A stretch of DNA of 35,175 nucleotides from Fibrobacter succinogenes (GCA_902800815.1 CADCGB010000040.1:1-35175); one strand, 5' to 3'. Shown: positions 8,730 through 16,926, numbered from the stretch's first letter. Translations and numbers: made by a program. Notes: generated by a model not told the origin, from the sequence alone.

Positions 8730-8797
8730 ATAGAAAAAACTGATAAGTCAGCATAATTATTAAGTATTGGACACACGGGAAAACGCGTTCTATATTT
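8730..8797 (+). promoter_or_regulatory. Shared sulfur-regulon promoter/operator, copy 3 (cysTWA)
   Basis: GATAA 8742-8746, GCATAA 8751-8756, TTGGAC 8767-8772, TATATT 8791-8796, spacer 18. The -10 ends only 11 bp before the cysT ATG at 8808, so the transcript should have almost no 5' leader. Confidence 0.85.
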
Positions 8798-8807
8798 GGC
8801 GACGCTT

Positions 8808-9638
8808 ATGAAAAGAAAGAGTGTTGTCATACCGGGCTTCGGCCTTACTACAGGGGTGACCCTGGCGATTTTGAGCGTGGTGGTGCTGATTCCGCTTGCT
8901 TCGCTGGTCGTGTTTTCGGCCCAGATGAGTGCGAGCGAGATTATCGATGTCATCACGCGTCCGCGCGTGCTGTCCAGTTTCAAGGTGAGTTTCTTGACGG
9001 CCTTTATCGCATCGCTCATCAATGCGGTGATGGGCGTGGTTCTCGCCTGGGTGCTGGTGCGTTACACGTTCCCGCTCAAGCGCATCGTAGATGGAACGAT
9101 TGAGCTCCCGTTTGCGCTCCCTACGGCGGTGGCGGGCATCGCGCTTACGGCGCTCACTGCGGATACGGGCCTTATCGGCGGCTTTTTCGCGAATTTCGGC
9201 ATCAAGATTGCGTTTACGCGCATCGGCATTACGGTGGCGCTGGTGTTTATCGGCATTCCGTTCGTGGTGCGCGCGGTGCAGCCGGTGCTCGAAAAGCTGG
9301 ACCCCGCCTACGAAGAGGCTGCTGGGGTGCTGGGCGCAAGCCGCACGCGGATTTTCTGGAAGGTAATATTGCCGGAGCTGATTCCCGCCATCTTCACGGG
9401 TTTCGGGCTTGCTTTCGGGCGCTGCCTAGGCGAATACGGCAGCGTCGTGTTTATCGCGGGCAACATGCCCTTCGAAACCGAAATCGCACCGCTCATCATC
9501 ATGTCGGAACTTCAGGAATACGACTATTCCAGCGCGACGACGATTGCCCTCGTGATGTTGGTGGCTTCGTTCATTACGTTGTTCCTGGTGAACGTGGTGC
9601 AGAACAGGAGCGCCAAGATTCTCAAGGGAGGTAGCTAA
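8808..9638 (+). CDS. cysT: Sulfate ABC transporter permease, CysT type
   Basis: An inner-membrane permease of 276 residues with about six hydrophobic segments. The PGFGLTTGVTLAI start, LPFALPTAVAGIAL core and the EAAGVLGASRTRIFWKVILPEL coupling loop align well with E. coli CysT from memory. The ATG at 8808 is chosen since the frame's TTG at 8796 lies within the predicted -10 hexamer, and the family alignment begins right after MKRKSV. There is no Shine-Dalgarno sequence, and the predicted transcript start is only a few bases upstream. Translation is thus probably leaderless or nearly so, unlike the other units. The stop overlaps the cysW ATG (TAATG). Confidence 0.92.
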   Translation: MKRKSVVIPGFGLTTGVTLAILSVVVLIPLASLVVFSAQMSASEIIDVITRPRVLSSFKVSFLTAFIASLINAVMGVVLAWVLVRYTFPLKRIVDGTIELPFALPTAVAGIALTALTADTGLIGGFFANFGIKIAFTRIGITVALVFIGIPFVVRAVQPVLEKLDPAYEEAAGVLGASRTRIFWKVILPELIPAIFTGFGLAFGRCLGEYGSVVFIAGNMPFETEIAPLIIMSELQEYDYSSATTIALVMLVASFITLFLVNVVQNRSAKILKGGS

Positions 9639-10480
9639 TGAGTGCAGTTACGCAGAGCGGGCTACATCGCGATACGAAAGGCTCAAAACTTGTCAGGTAT
9701 TCGCTGATCGGCATTAGTCTACTTTTCGTCTTCTTGATGCTTATTCTCCCGCTGATTACGGTGATTACCGAAGCGTTCAAGCAGGGCTTTGCGGTGTACA
9801 GCAAGGCGGTTGCCGACGATTACACCATCAAGGCGATACTCCTTACGCTAGAGGCTTCGTTCTTTGCGGTCGCCATCAATACGGTATTTGGGCTGTGTGC
9901 CGCCTGGAGCCTCACGAAGTTCAAGTTCAAGGGGAAAAAGATTCTCGCGACGCTCATTGACCTGCCGGTGACGGTTTCGCCGATTATTGCGGGTCTCATT
10001 TTCTTGCTTACGTTTGGCCGTCAGAGCCCGATTTTCCCGCTGTTGCAGGATGCCGATATCAAGATTGTCTTTGCGGTGCCGGGAATTGTGCTTGCGACGA
10101 TATTTGTCACATTCCCGTTCATTTCGCGCGAGCTGATTCCGGTGCTGGAATCGCAGGGAACCGACGAGGAAGAGGCGGCGGCGCTCATGGGTGCGAAGGG
10201 CTTCACGATTTTCAGGCGCATCACCTTCCCGCATATCAAGTGGGCGTTCCTTTACGGCGTCGTGCTCTGCGCGGCCCGTGCCATGGGCGAATTCGGTGCG
10301 GTGTCTGTCATTTCGGGCCACTTGCGCGGAAAGACGAACACGCTCCCGCTCCATGTGGAAATCCTTTTTAACGAGTTCCAGTACGTGCCTGCGTTTGCGG
10401 TGGCGTCGATACTGGTGATGCTTGCCATTCTCATTCTGGTTGCAAGAAGCGTCATTGAACATAAGGGAAGAAAGAAATAG
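9638..10480 (+). CDS. cysW: Sulfate ABC transporter permease, CysW type
   Basis: The second permease subunit, 280 residues, pairing with CysT to form the sulfate channel. It has six or so membrane segments, LIDLPVTVSPIIAGLIFLL, and the coupling loop DEEEAAALMGAKGFTIFRRITFPHI followed by ARAMGEFGAVSVISGH, all typical of CysW. Its start codon overlaps the cysT stop and it is followed 17 bp later by cysA, so the three genes form one transcript under promoter copy 3. Confidence 0.93.
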   Translation: MSAVTQSGLHRDTKGSKLVRYSLIGISLLFVFLMLILPLITVITEAFKQGFAVYSKAVADDYTIKAILLTLEASFFAVAINTVFGLCAAWSLTKFKFKGKKILATLIDLPVTVSPIIAGLIFLLTFGRQSPIFPLLQDADIKIVFAVPGIVLATIFVTFPFISRELIPVLESQGTDEEEAAALMGAKGFTIFRRITFPHIKWAFLYGVVLCAARAMGEFGAVSVISGHLRGKTNTLPLHVEILFNEFQYVPAFAVASILVMLAILILVARSVIEHKGRKK

Positions 10481-10497
10481 CCTTGAAAGGAGATTTT

Positions 10498-11556
10498 ATG
10501 TACGTCGAACTCAAGCATATCAACAAGCATTTCGGAAATTTCAAGGCCTCGGACGATGTGACTGTCGGCATCGAGAAGGGGAAACTCATTGGCCTTCTGG
10601 GCCCGAGCGGTTCGGGTAAGACGACGATTCTCCGCATGATTGCGGGGCTCGAGAACCCGGACAGCGGCGAAATCATCATTGACGGGAAGGTCATCAACGA
10701 TGTGCCCGCGAGCAAGCGCGGTATCGGTTTCGTGTTCCAGAGTTACGCCCTGTTCCGTTACATGACGGTCTTTGATAACGTGGCCTTCGGTTTGAAGATT
10801 GCGAAGAAGCCCGCAAATGAAATCAAGGAACGTGTCCACGAACTCTTGGAACTGGTGGGCCTTTCCGGGCTCGAGAAACGTTACCCGAGCGAACTTTCGG
10901 GCGGACAGCGTCAGCGTGTTGCCTTTGCCCGTGCCCTCGCTCCCAACCCGCAGCTTTTGCTCCTTGACGAACCGTTTGCCGCAATCGACGCGAAGGTGCG
11001 TCAGGAACTGCGCAGTTGGCTCAAGGGAATGATCCAGAAGCTCGGCGTCACGAGCATCTTTGTGACCCACGACCAGGACGAAGCCATTGAGGTGGCCGAC
11101 GAAATCATCATCACTAACCGGGGCCGCATCGAGCAGGTGGGCACGCCTTACGAGGTCTACAGCAACCCGAAAACCGCCTTCACGGCATCGTTCTTCGGGC
11201 AACCTAGCATTTTCAAGGACTATAGTAATTTCCGTCGTTTTGACATCCTCGAAAATGCGGAAAACGCGATTGTGCGCCCGGAATTTGTGAAGGTGACCAA
11301 GAAAACCGAAGTGCAGAAGTACAAGAATTCTGCAGAAGAAGGTGTCGTGGAAGATGTGGATTTCCGCGGTTACGGTATCGAACTGCGCGTCCGCGTGAAC
11401 GGGGTCTTGCTTACGGCGCGGCGCTCCTTTGACCAGCCGAGAATCGAGGTAGGCGAAAAGGTGGATGTGTTCATCTATCGCATGTTCGTGACCCAGGGAG
11501 ATACCGCGACACTACTCGAGAACAAGTCGCTGCGTGAGCCGGTGGTGGTGATTTAA
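10498..11556 (+). CDS. cysA: Sulfate ABC transporter ATP-binding protein
   Basis: The ATPase subunit for sulfate/thiosulfate import, 352 residues. Walker A is GPSGSGKTT (residues 35-43), the signature is LSGGQRQRVAFARAL, and Walker B is LLLLDEPFAAID, followed by the H-loop THDQDEA. The C-terminal third is a TOBE-like regulatory domain, as in CysA. ATG 10498 is chosen over an upstream in-frame TTG at 10483 because AAGGAG (10486-10491) sits 6 bp before it. No terminator is visible after the stop; the next regulon promoter begins 21 bp downstream. Confidence 0.93.
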   Translation: MYVELKHINKHFGNFKASDDVTVGIEKGKLIGLLGPSGSGKTTILRMIAGLENPDSGEIIIDGKVINDVPASKRGIGFVFQSYALFRYMTVFDNVAFGLKIAKKPANEIKERVHELLELVGLSGLEKRYPSELSGGQRQRVAFARALAPNPQLLLLDEPFAAIDAKVRQELRSWLKGMIQKLGVTSIFVTHDQDEAIEVADEIIITNRGRIEQVGTPYEVYSNPKTAFTASFFGQPSIFKDYSNFRRFDILENAENAIVRPEFVKVTKKTEVQKYKNSAEEGVVEDVDFRGYGIELRVRVNGVLLTARRSFDQPRIEVGEKVDVFIYRMFVTQGDTATLLENKSLREPVVVI

Positions 11557-11576
11557 CGAACGGATGCGGCTTCGTT

Positions 11577-11644
11577 ATAGAAAAAACTGATAATTCCGCA
11601 TAAAAATTAAGTATTGGACGCATTGAAAATCGCGTTCTATATTT
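11577..11644 (+). promoter_or_regulatory. Shared sulfur-regulon promoter/operator, copy 4 (metY-like operon)
   Basis: GATAA 11589-11593, GCATAA 11598-11603, TTGGAC 11614-11619, TATATT 11638-11643, spacer 18. The leader carries TGTACGGAG (11661-11669), which also appears in the leaders of copies 5 and 6. Confidence 0.85.
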
Positions 11645-11678
11645 GGCTGCGAACAAAAGATGTACGGAGATTTGCTGG

Positions 11679-12905
11679 ATGAATTTTGATACGGCTTTAT
11701 TGCACCAGAATTTTGGTAGCGACCGATGTAGCGGTTCTACGCTTGCGCCGATTTACCAGGTGAGCGCCTTTTCACAGGATTCCGCCGAAAAACTCGAAGC
11801 CGTGTTCAACAATAAGGCTCCGGGTTTTGCGTATACGCGCATCGCGAACCCCACGAACGATTCTTTTGAACGTCGCATCGCATCGCTCGAGAAGGGCATT
11901 GGCGCGGTGGCCTGCTCTTCGGGCATGGCCGCGGTGACGATCTCGCTTTTGAACATTTTGCACGCGGGCGACGAGGTGATTGCGAGTGCCGGGCTTTTTG
12001 GCGGCACTATCGACCTGTTCCATGACCTGGAGGCGTTCGGCATCACGACTCGCTTTGTTACCGAAGTGACGGCTGAAAGTGTCCGCGAACAGTTGAACGA
12101 AAAGACGAAGGCTGTGTTTACCGAACTTATCGGGAACCCGAAACTGAACGTCGTTGATTTGAAGGCCGTAGCGGATGCTGCCCACGAGGGCGGTGTCCCG
12201 TTTATCGTCGATAGCACGACGGCTACGCCGTACCTTGTGCATCCCTTCGATTTCGGCGCGGATATTGTGGTGCATTCGTCTTCGAAGTACATTAACGGCA
12301 GCGGTTCTGCGATTAGCGGCCTCATTGTCGATAGCGGAAAGTTCCCATGGGATTACGCCCGCTACAAGGGCCTCGAGGAATACAGGCGTTTTGGCAAGTT
12401 CGCCTACATCGCGAAACTGCGCAACGGAATCTGGCGCAATGTAGGTTGCTGCGTTGCTCCCCAGACATCTTTCTTGAATTCGCTCGGGCTCGAAACTCTC
12501 GGCCTGCGTATGGATCGCCTTTGCAGCAACGCGCTGCAACTCTCGGAATTTTTGCAGGGCTTTGATGACATTTCTGTCAACTATCCGGCCCTGAAAAGCA
12601 GCCCCTATTACGACCTGGTGCAGAAGCAGCTTGGCGGCAGGGGCGGCGCAATCCTCACGATTGACGCGGGCACCAAGGAAAGGGCGTTCAAGCTGATTAA
12701 TGGCCTCAAGTACGCCACCATCGCCACCAATATCGGGGATATCCGCACGCTGGTGATTCACCCGGAAAGCACCATCTTTACGCACAGTTCCAAGGAACAG
12801 AAGGAACATGCGGGAATTTTCGAAGGGACTATCCGCGTGAGCATCGGTATCGAGAATATTGAGGATCTGAAGGAAGATTTCGAACAAGCGATTAAGAATA
12901 TTTAA
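11679..12905 (+). CDS. O-acetylhomoserine sulfhydrylase-like PLP enzyme (Cys/Met metabolism family)
   Basis: A 408-residue fold-type-I PLP enzyme of the trans-sulfuration family. The internal aldimine lysine is Lys203 in VVHSSSKYINGSGSAISG; YTRIANPTN, ACSSGMAAVT and FIVDSTTATPYL are the usual cofactor-site motifs. The closest family is O-acetylhomoserine sulfhydrylase (MetY), which adds sulfide, or sulfur from a carrier-protein thiocarboxylate, to O-acetylhomoserine to give homocysteine. Cystathionine gamma-synthase or methionine gamma-lyase are alternatives. ATG 11679 is chosen because GGAG (11666-11669) precedes it and the frame's TTG at 11643 lies on the -10. Operon with the sulfite reductase and a JAMM peptidase, the combination known from the Wolinella thiocarboxylate homocysteine pathway. 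No cysK is visible in the window. Confidence 0.85.
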   Translation: MNFDTALLHQNFGSDRCSGSTLAPIYQVSAFSQDSAEKLEAVFNNKAPGFAYTRIANPTNDSFERRIASLEKGIGAVACSSGMAAVTISLLNILHAGDEVIASAGLFGGTIDLFHDLEAFGITTRFVTEVTAESVREQLNEKTKAVFTELIGNPKLNVVDLKAVADAAHEGGVPFIVDSTTATPYLVHPFDFGADIVVHSSSKYINGSGSAISGLIVDSGKFPWDYARYKGLEEYRRFGKFAYIAKLRNGIWRNVGCCVAPQTSFLNSLGLETLGLRMDRLCSNALQLSEFLQGFDDISVNYPALKSSPYYDLVQKQLGGRGGAILTIDAGTKERAFKLINGLKYATIATNIGDIRTLVIHPESTIFTHSSKEQKEHAGIFEGTIRVSIGIENIEDLKEDFEQAIKNI

Positions 12906-12907
12906 AC

Positions 12908-12936
12908 GGAGATGCCCGCCTTCGCGGGCATGACAA
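12908..12936. repeat. REP-like palindromic repeat
   Basis: GAGATGCCCGCCTTCGCGGGCATGACAA-type element with a perfect TGCCCGC/GCGGGCA stem (12913-12919 with 12924-12930) and a 4-nt loop. It has no T run, so it is unlikely to terminate, and sits between two genes of the same operon. Confidence 0.6.
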
Positions 12937-12954
12937 TAACGGAGACACAAAAAT

Positions 12955-13812
12955 ATGGCAACGGATTATGCAACTCTTAAAAAGGGCGGTTGGATGCGCC
13001 AGAAGCAGAAGAATAACTTCTCGCTGCGCGTGCGCGTCGTGGGCGGCAATTTGACTGCAACACAACTCGCTAAAATCGCGGAAGTCGCCGAAAAATACGG
13101 TGAAGGTTACGCTCATTTGACCTCCAGGCAGAGCGTCGAAATTCCGTTCATCAAGCTCGAAAACGTAGAAGACGTGAAGGCGGCCTTGGCCGAAGGCGGC
13201 GTTGAACCGGGTGTCTGCGGCCCCCGCGTACGTACCATTACGGCATGCCAGGGTGAAGCCGTTTGCCCTAGCGGGTGCATCGACACTTACGCGCTCGCTA
13301 AGGAACTCGACGACCGCTATTTTGCACGCGAACTCCCGCACAAGTTCAAGTTCGGCGTGACCGGTTGCCAGAACAACTGTCTCAAGGCCGAAGAAAACGA
13401 CGTGGGCATCAAGGGAGCCATCAAGGTCAAGTGGCTCGAGGACAAGTGCATCGGCTGCGGGCTCTGCGCAAAGACTTGCCGCAAGGGTGCCATCAAGGTC
13501 GAAAACAAGAAGGTCATCTTCGACGAATCGCAGTGCAACTTCTGCGGTCGCTGCTACAAGTCTTGCCCGACGGATGCCTGGGAAGATACCCACGGCTACA
13601 TCGTCTCCTTCGGCGGGCTTTTCGGCAACAACATCAACAAGGGCGAAACGATTATCCCCTTCATCGAAGACAAGCAAAAACTGCTGGACATCTGCGATGC
13701 GGCCATCACGTTCTTTGCCGAGAACGCGAAACCCGGTGAACGCTTCAAGTACACCATCGACCGCATCGGTCGCGACGTCTTTGCGAAGAAAATCCTGGAA
13801 GCGGGTGTTTAG
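12955..13812 (+). CDS. Siroheme sulfite reductase, AsrC-like, with fused 2[4Fe-4S] ferredoxin domain
   Basis: A 285-residue protein combining a nitrite/sulfite reductase half-domain (about residues 1-90), a siroheme-[4Fe-4S] site and a ferredoxin insert. The siroheme cluster cysteines are CX5C at 98/104 and CX3C at 138/142. The ferredoxin cysteines are 165/168/171/175 and 194/197/200/204. This is the layout of anaerobic sulfite reductase subunit C, which reduces sulfite to sulfide. The protein is somewhat shorter than Salmonella AsrC. No AsrA or AsrB partner is in the window, so the electron donor is unknown; a ferredoxin would fit. It supplies sulfide after AprAB and lies between the metY-like gene and a JAMM gene. 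Confidence 0.85.
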   Translation: MATDYATLKKGGWMRQKQKNNFSLRVRVVGGNLTATQLAKIAEVAEKYGEGYAHLTSRQSVEIPFIKLENVEDVKAALAEGGVEPGVCGPRVRTITACQGEAVCPSGCIDTYALAKELDDRYFARELPHKFKFGVTGCQNNCLKAEENDVGIKGAIKVKWLEDKCIGCGLCAKTCRKGAIKVENKKVIFDESQCNFCGRCYKSCPTDAWEDTHGYIVSFGGLFGNNINKGETIIPFIEDKQKLLDICDAAITFFAENAKPGERFKYTIDRIGRDVFAKKILEAGV

Positions 13813-13821
13813 CGTTAAGAA

Positions 13822-14199
13822 ATGAGCTGGCGGCAATGTATTGCAGAAGAGGCCCGGCAAAGTTATCCGCACGAATGTTGTGGTATTTTGCTCGGAAAAA
13901 ACACCCCGGACGGCAAGTTCGAGGTGATGGAAATACGTGCTTTGCCTAACCGGATTCAAGGAGAGGGGAGAGGGATGCATTTCGAGGCGGACCCTCTCTT
14001 TCTTTACCAGGTGGAGCGGGAAATCGAGGGAAGCGGGCTTGAAATAGTCGGTTTCTACCATTCGCACCCCGATTATGAGGCAATCCCGTCCAGGGAAGAT
14101 GCCGAAAACATGGTCCCAGGGCTTGTTTATGTGATAATTTCGGTGACAGGAGAGGGAGTTGTCGATATCAGAAATTACAAAAACGATATCAAATGCTGA
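13822..14199 (+). CDS. JAMM/MPN+ metallopeptidase acting on a ubiquitin-like sulfur carrier (first copy)
   Basis: A compact 125-residue JAMM peptidase. Zinc and catalytic residues are all present: Glu18 (HECCG), His80 and His82 in FYHSHP, Ser90, and Asp93 in PSREDAEN, fitting E-x2-G plus HxHx10D. Small stand-alone JAMM enzymes of this kind (Mec of Mycobacterium, HcyD of Wolinella) trim residues after the Gly-Gly of ThiS/MoaD-like carriers or release the cysteine adduct. It starts 9 bp after the sulfite reductase stop and ends the operon. It stands just upstream of the carrier-E1-rhodanese fusion, whose Gly-Gly is internal, so that fusion is a candidate substrate (inference). It is one of two JAMM genes here. 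Confidence 0.87.
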   Translation: MSWRQCIAEEARQSYPHECCGILLGKNTPDGKFEVMEIRALPNRIQGEGRGMHFEADPLFLYQVEREIEGSGLEIVGFYHSHPDYEAIPSREDAENMVPGLVYVIISVTGEGVVDIRNYKNDIKC

Positions 14200-14222
14200 C
14201 GGGACCACGCAGTTATAGGCGT

Positions 14223-14291
14223 TATAAAAAAAACTGATAATTCTGCATAAAAATTATGTATTGGACATAGGCAAAATTCAGTTCTATATTT
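14223..14291 (+). promoter_or_regulatory. Shared sulfur-regulon promoter/operator, copy 5 (carrier fusion and encapsulin operon)
   Basis: GATAA 14236-14240, GCATAA 14245-14250, TTGGAC 14261-14266, TATATT 14285-14290, spacer 18. The leader to GTG 14357 is about 60 nt and ends with TTGTACGGAGG. Confidence 0.85.
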
Positions 14292-14356
14292 CGCGTTGAA
14301 ATAATTCTATTGATTATTTTGTTCAAAAAGCCGCTTTTTTTTGTACGGAGGAAAAA

Positions 14357-15835
14357 GTGAAAATATACATCTCAGCTACCCTTAGAAATTTTTTTGGTAG
14401 GAATGCGCGGATTGAAATTCCCGCGAGTACGGTCAGGAAGGCGCTCGCCATCCTTTTGGACATGTATCCGGATGCCAAGAACGTCCTTTACGATGATGGT
14501 GGCAAGCTCCGGAACTTTATTCAGATTTATGTCAACGGCAAGAACCTGACGGTGGAAACCCTCTGGGAAACGCCGCTTCCCGAAGAGACTGAAATCCTGT
14601 TGTTGCCGGCAATCGCCGGCGGAGCGCCTGTTGAAGAATCGCAGAGCGCTGCGGTCGAAAGCCTCATTTCGGACGAGAGGCGCAAGGAAGTCGCCTTCGA
14701 TGACAGTGAGGTGGAACGCTTCGGCAAGCACCTAATGCTTAAGGAAATCGGCGTGAAGGGCCAGAAACGCATCAAGGCTGCCAAAGTCGTTGTCGCGGGT
14801 GCGGGTGCGCTCGGTTCGCCTGTAATCCAGTACCTTGCCGCGGCGGGTGTCGGGACCATCAAGGTCATCGATTTTAGCGAGGTCTCGCTCGAAAACCTGC
14901 AGAGCCAGGTACTTCACGGTTCCCGCGATATCAAACGCCCGAAAGTCGCCTCCGCCAAGGACAAGGTAAAAAACATCAACAGGAATATCGAATTTATCGC
15001 CGAAAAGGTGCAGCTAGATTCTTCGAATATCTTGGAACAGATTGACGGTTACGATTTGGTGGTCGACTGCTCCGACAACTACAAGGCGCGCTACCTCATT
15101 AACGATGCGTGTGCGCTGCACGGCATTCCCGTCGTGTTCGGCGCGATTTACCAGTTCGAGGGCCAGGTGGGCATTTTCAATTTGGATGGCGGACCGTGCT
15201 ACCGTTGCCAATTCCCGTCGCCTCCTCCGTCGGGGCTCATTCCTTCCTGTTCCGAGGGCGGTGCGATTAGTCCGCTTCCCGGCATTGTGGGGAGCATTCA
15301 GGCGAACGAGGCGCTCAAATTGCTTCTCGGTATCGGTGAGCACCTGAACGGAAAACTTCTGCATGTCGATAGCCTGTACCTGACTTCGCGAATCTTGAAG
15401 GTGGAGCGCAACAGGAACTGCCCCATTTGCGGAAGCAACCCGACGATTACCGATGTCGAGGAAATCGATTACGATGAACTTTGCGGGCTCAAGACCGAAA
15501 ACGAAATTCCGGTGGAGGGCTTTACTCCCGAAGAACTCGCGAAGAAGATTGACAATGGCGACCCGATGACTATCGTGGACGTGCGCGAGCCGCATGAACG
15601 CGCGATTTTGCGCTTCCCGAACGCCATCGTGATTCCCATCGGGCAGCTGGCCCGCAGGCAAAAAGAACTGGACCCGAACAAGGATACCGTCTTTATTTGC
15701 AAGCAGGGCAAACGCAGCATTCTCGCCATCAACACCTTGCGCGAGACGGGCTACACGGGGCCGCTTTACAACCTGAAGGGCGGCGTCGATGCCATGAAGG
15801 ACATCATGTTCTCGCACGAAGGGGCATGGCTGTAA
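14357..15835 (+). CDS. Fusion protein: MoaD/ThiS-like carrier, ThiF/MoeB E1-like adenylyltransferase, rhodanese
   Basis: A 492-residue three-domain protein. Residues 1-89 form a ubiquitin-like beta-grasp carrier ending LLLPAIAGG, with the functional Gly-Gly at 88-89 inside the chain. A linker of about 20 residues follows. Residues 115-370 are an E1-like domain with nucleotide motif GAGALGS (148-154), zinc cysteines 281/284 and 355/358, and the probable catalytic Cys298 in PSCSEGG. Residues 385-492 are a rhodanese with persulfide Cys448 in ICKQGKRS. Start GTG is backed by GGAGG at 14348-14352. MoeB-rhodanese and carrier-E1 fusions are known separately. Having all three in one chain with a buried Gly-Gly implies that cleavage after residue 89, presumably by a JAMM peptidase, is needed for carrier activation. 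Probable role: making a carrier thiocarboxylate for cysteine or homocysteine synthesis. Confidence 0.88.
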   Translation: MKIYISATLRNFFGRNARIEIPASTVRKALAILLDMYPDAKNVLYDDGGKLRNFIQIYVNGKNLTVETLWETPLPEETEILLLPAIAGGAPVEESQSAAVESLISDERRKEVAFDDSEVERFGKHLMLKEIGVKGQKRIKAAKVVVAGAGALGSPVIQYLAAAGVGTIKVIDFSEVSLENLQSQVLHGSRDIKRPKVASAKDKVKNINRNIEFIAEKVQLDSSNILEQIDGYDLVVDCSDNYKARYLINDACALHGIPVVFGAIYQFEGQVGIFNLDGGPCYRCQFPSPPPSGLIPSCSEGGAISPLPGIVGSIQANEALKLLLGIGEHLNGKLLHVDSLYLTSRILKVERNRNCPICGSNPTITDVEEIDYDELCGLKTENEIPVEGFTPEELAKKIDNGDPMTIVDVREPHERAILRFPNAIVIPIGQLARRQKELDPNKDTVFICKQGKRSILAINTLRETGYTGPLYNLKGGVDAMKDIMFSHEGAWL

Positions 15836-15886
15836 AATTTTTTCTTGCAAAATCCTATAGAACTAATAGGAATTCAAAAATCTGCA

Positions 15887-15922
15887 CTGGATCCTATCGG
15901 CCTTTGGCCTCCAGGATGACAG
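15887..15922. repeat. REP-like intergenic repeat
   Basis: CTGGATCC, TATCGGCC-TTT-GGCC hairpin, then CCAGGATGACAG. Matches the reverse-oriented element at 7984-8018 and shares its ends with that at 34321-34354. It lies in the 125-bp gap between the carrier fusion and the encapsulin gene. No terminator or regulon promoter is seen in that gap. Confidence 0.6.
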
Positions 15923-15960
15923 GGTGCAACACTTAACACAAACCCAAGAGGTAAACCACT

Positions 15961-16926
15961 ATGGCAAATGAAGCTACAGAAAAGAAAACCGGCATCAATG
16001 CGCTTGGCGCAAAGGCTGCCTACAACCTGGCGAACGTCACCAAGACCAAGCCGCAATTTGGTGCGCTCACTCCCAAGTGGCTCACCAAGTTCCTTGAATT
16101 CAAGGGTCTCGAAACGGGCCTGTTCCGCGTGAACAAGGTCGTGGAAGGCGAAACCCCGCTCGATGTTCTTTGCAGCCAGACCAAGAAGACCGACATTATT
16201 CCGGAAGGCTACGTCGAATACGAAACCGAACCGCGCGAATACAAGCTCAATTCCATCTCCACGATCATCAACGTGAACACGGCCATCGAAGACGTTTACA
16301 GTTCTCCGTATGACCAGGTTCAGGAACAGCTCGGCCTCGCTATCGAATCGCTCCGCGAACGTCAGGAAAGCCTGCTCATCAACAACGACGATTACGGCCT
16401 GCTGAAGAACGTTGCCGATTCCCAGCGCATCCAGCCGCTCCGCGCCGACGGCCGCCCCACACCGGACGATCTCGACGAACTCATTTCGAAGGTCTGGAAG
16501 GAACCGTCCTTCTTCCTCGCCCACCCGCGTGCCATTGCCGCTTTCGAACGCGAATGCACCCGCCGTGGCGTGCCGCCTGTTGTCGTTGACATCGCCGGTG
16601 GCAAGTTCCTCACCTGGCGCGGCATTCCTCTCGTTCCGACCGACAAGCTTCTCGTGGACGGCGTGAAGAATCCGAAGTCCCAGGGCGGCAAGACCAACAT
16701 CCTGCTCGTGCGTACCGGTGAAGCCAAGCGCGGCGTGATTGGCCTGTTCCAGGCAGGTCTCAAGAACGAACATTCTCGCGGTCTCTCCGTGCGTTTCCGC
16801 GGCATCGACAACAAGGGCGTTGCTTCTTACCTGCTTTCCCTGTACTGCTCTGCGGCTATCCTTGCCGACGACGCCATTGCAGTTCTCGAAGACGTAGAGG
16901 TTGGCGAATACTATGATTACGAATAA
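15961..16926 (+). CDS. Family 2A encapsulin shell protein (SrpI-like)
   Basis: This 321-residue protein is predicted to self-assemble into an icosahedral nanocompartment with the HK97 phage-capsid fold. I recognise it as the SrpI-type Family 2A encapsulin from its length and key segments. These are an N-terminal arm with LTPKWLTKFLEFKGLETG, the spine-helix region DQVQEQLGLAIESLRERQE, the PTPDDLDELISKVW and AHPRAIAAFERE segments, and TWRGIPLVPTDKL. No cyclic-nucleotide-binding insertion is present, which separates 2A from 2B. The next gene is a cysteine desulfurase with a long disordered N-terminus, the known cargo of this family, and then a serine acetyltransferase, as in the Synechococcus srp cluster. 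Start ATG is preceded by AAGAGG. It is probably transcribed with the carrier fusion from promoter copy 5, so shell synthesis is likely tied to sulfur status. Confidence 0.9.
   Translation: MANEATEKKTGINALGAKAAYNLANVTKTKPQFGALTPKWLTKFLEFKGLETGLFRVNKVVEGETPLDVLCSQTKKTDIIPEGYVEYETEPREYKLNSISTIINVNTAIEDVYSSPYDQVQEQLGLAIESLRERQESLLINNDDYGLLKNVADSQRIQPLRADGRPTPDDLDELISKVWKEPSFFLAHPRAIAAFERECTRRGVPPVVVDIAGGKFLTWRGIPLVPTDKLLVDGVKNPKSQGGKTNILLVRTGEAKRGVIGLFQAGLKNEHSRGLSVRFRGIDNKGVASYLLSLYCSAAILADDAIAVLEDVEVGEYYDYE

Noticed and set aside
14324..14340. AAAAAGC-C-GCTTTTT palindrome in the fusion gene leader
   Set aside because: Looks like a mini-terminator, but a stem of A-T pairs closing such a short loop would be too weak; probably just an A/T-rich leader.
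15961..16926. Prophage capsid interpretation of the HK97-fold protein
   Set aside because: No phage genes are nearby, and the desulfurase cargo and acetyltransferase place it as an encapsulin.
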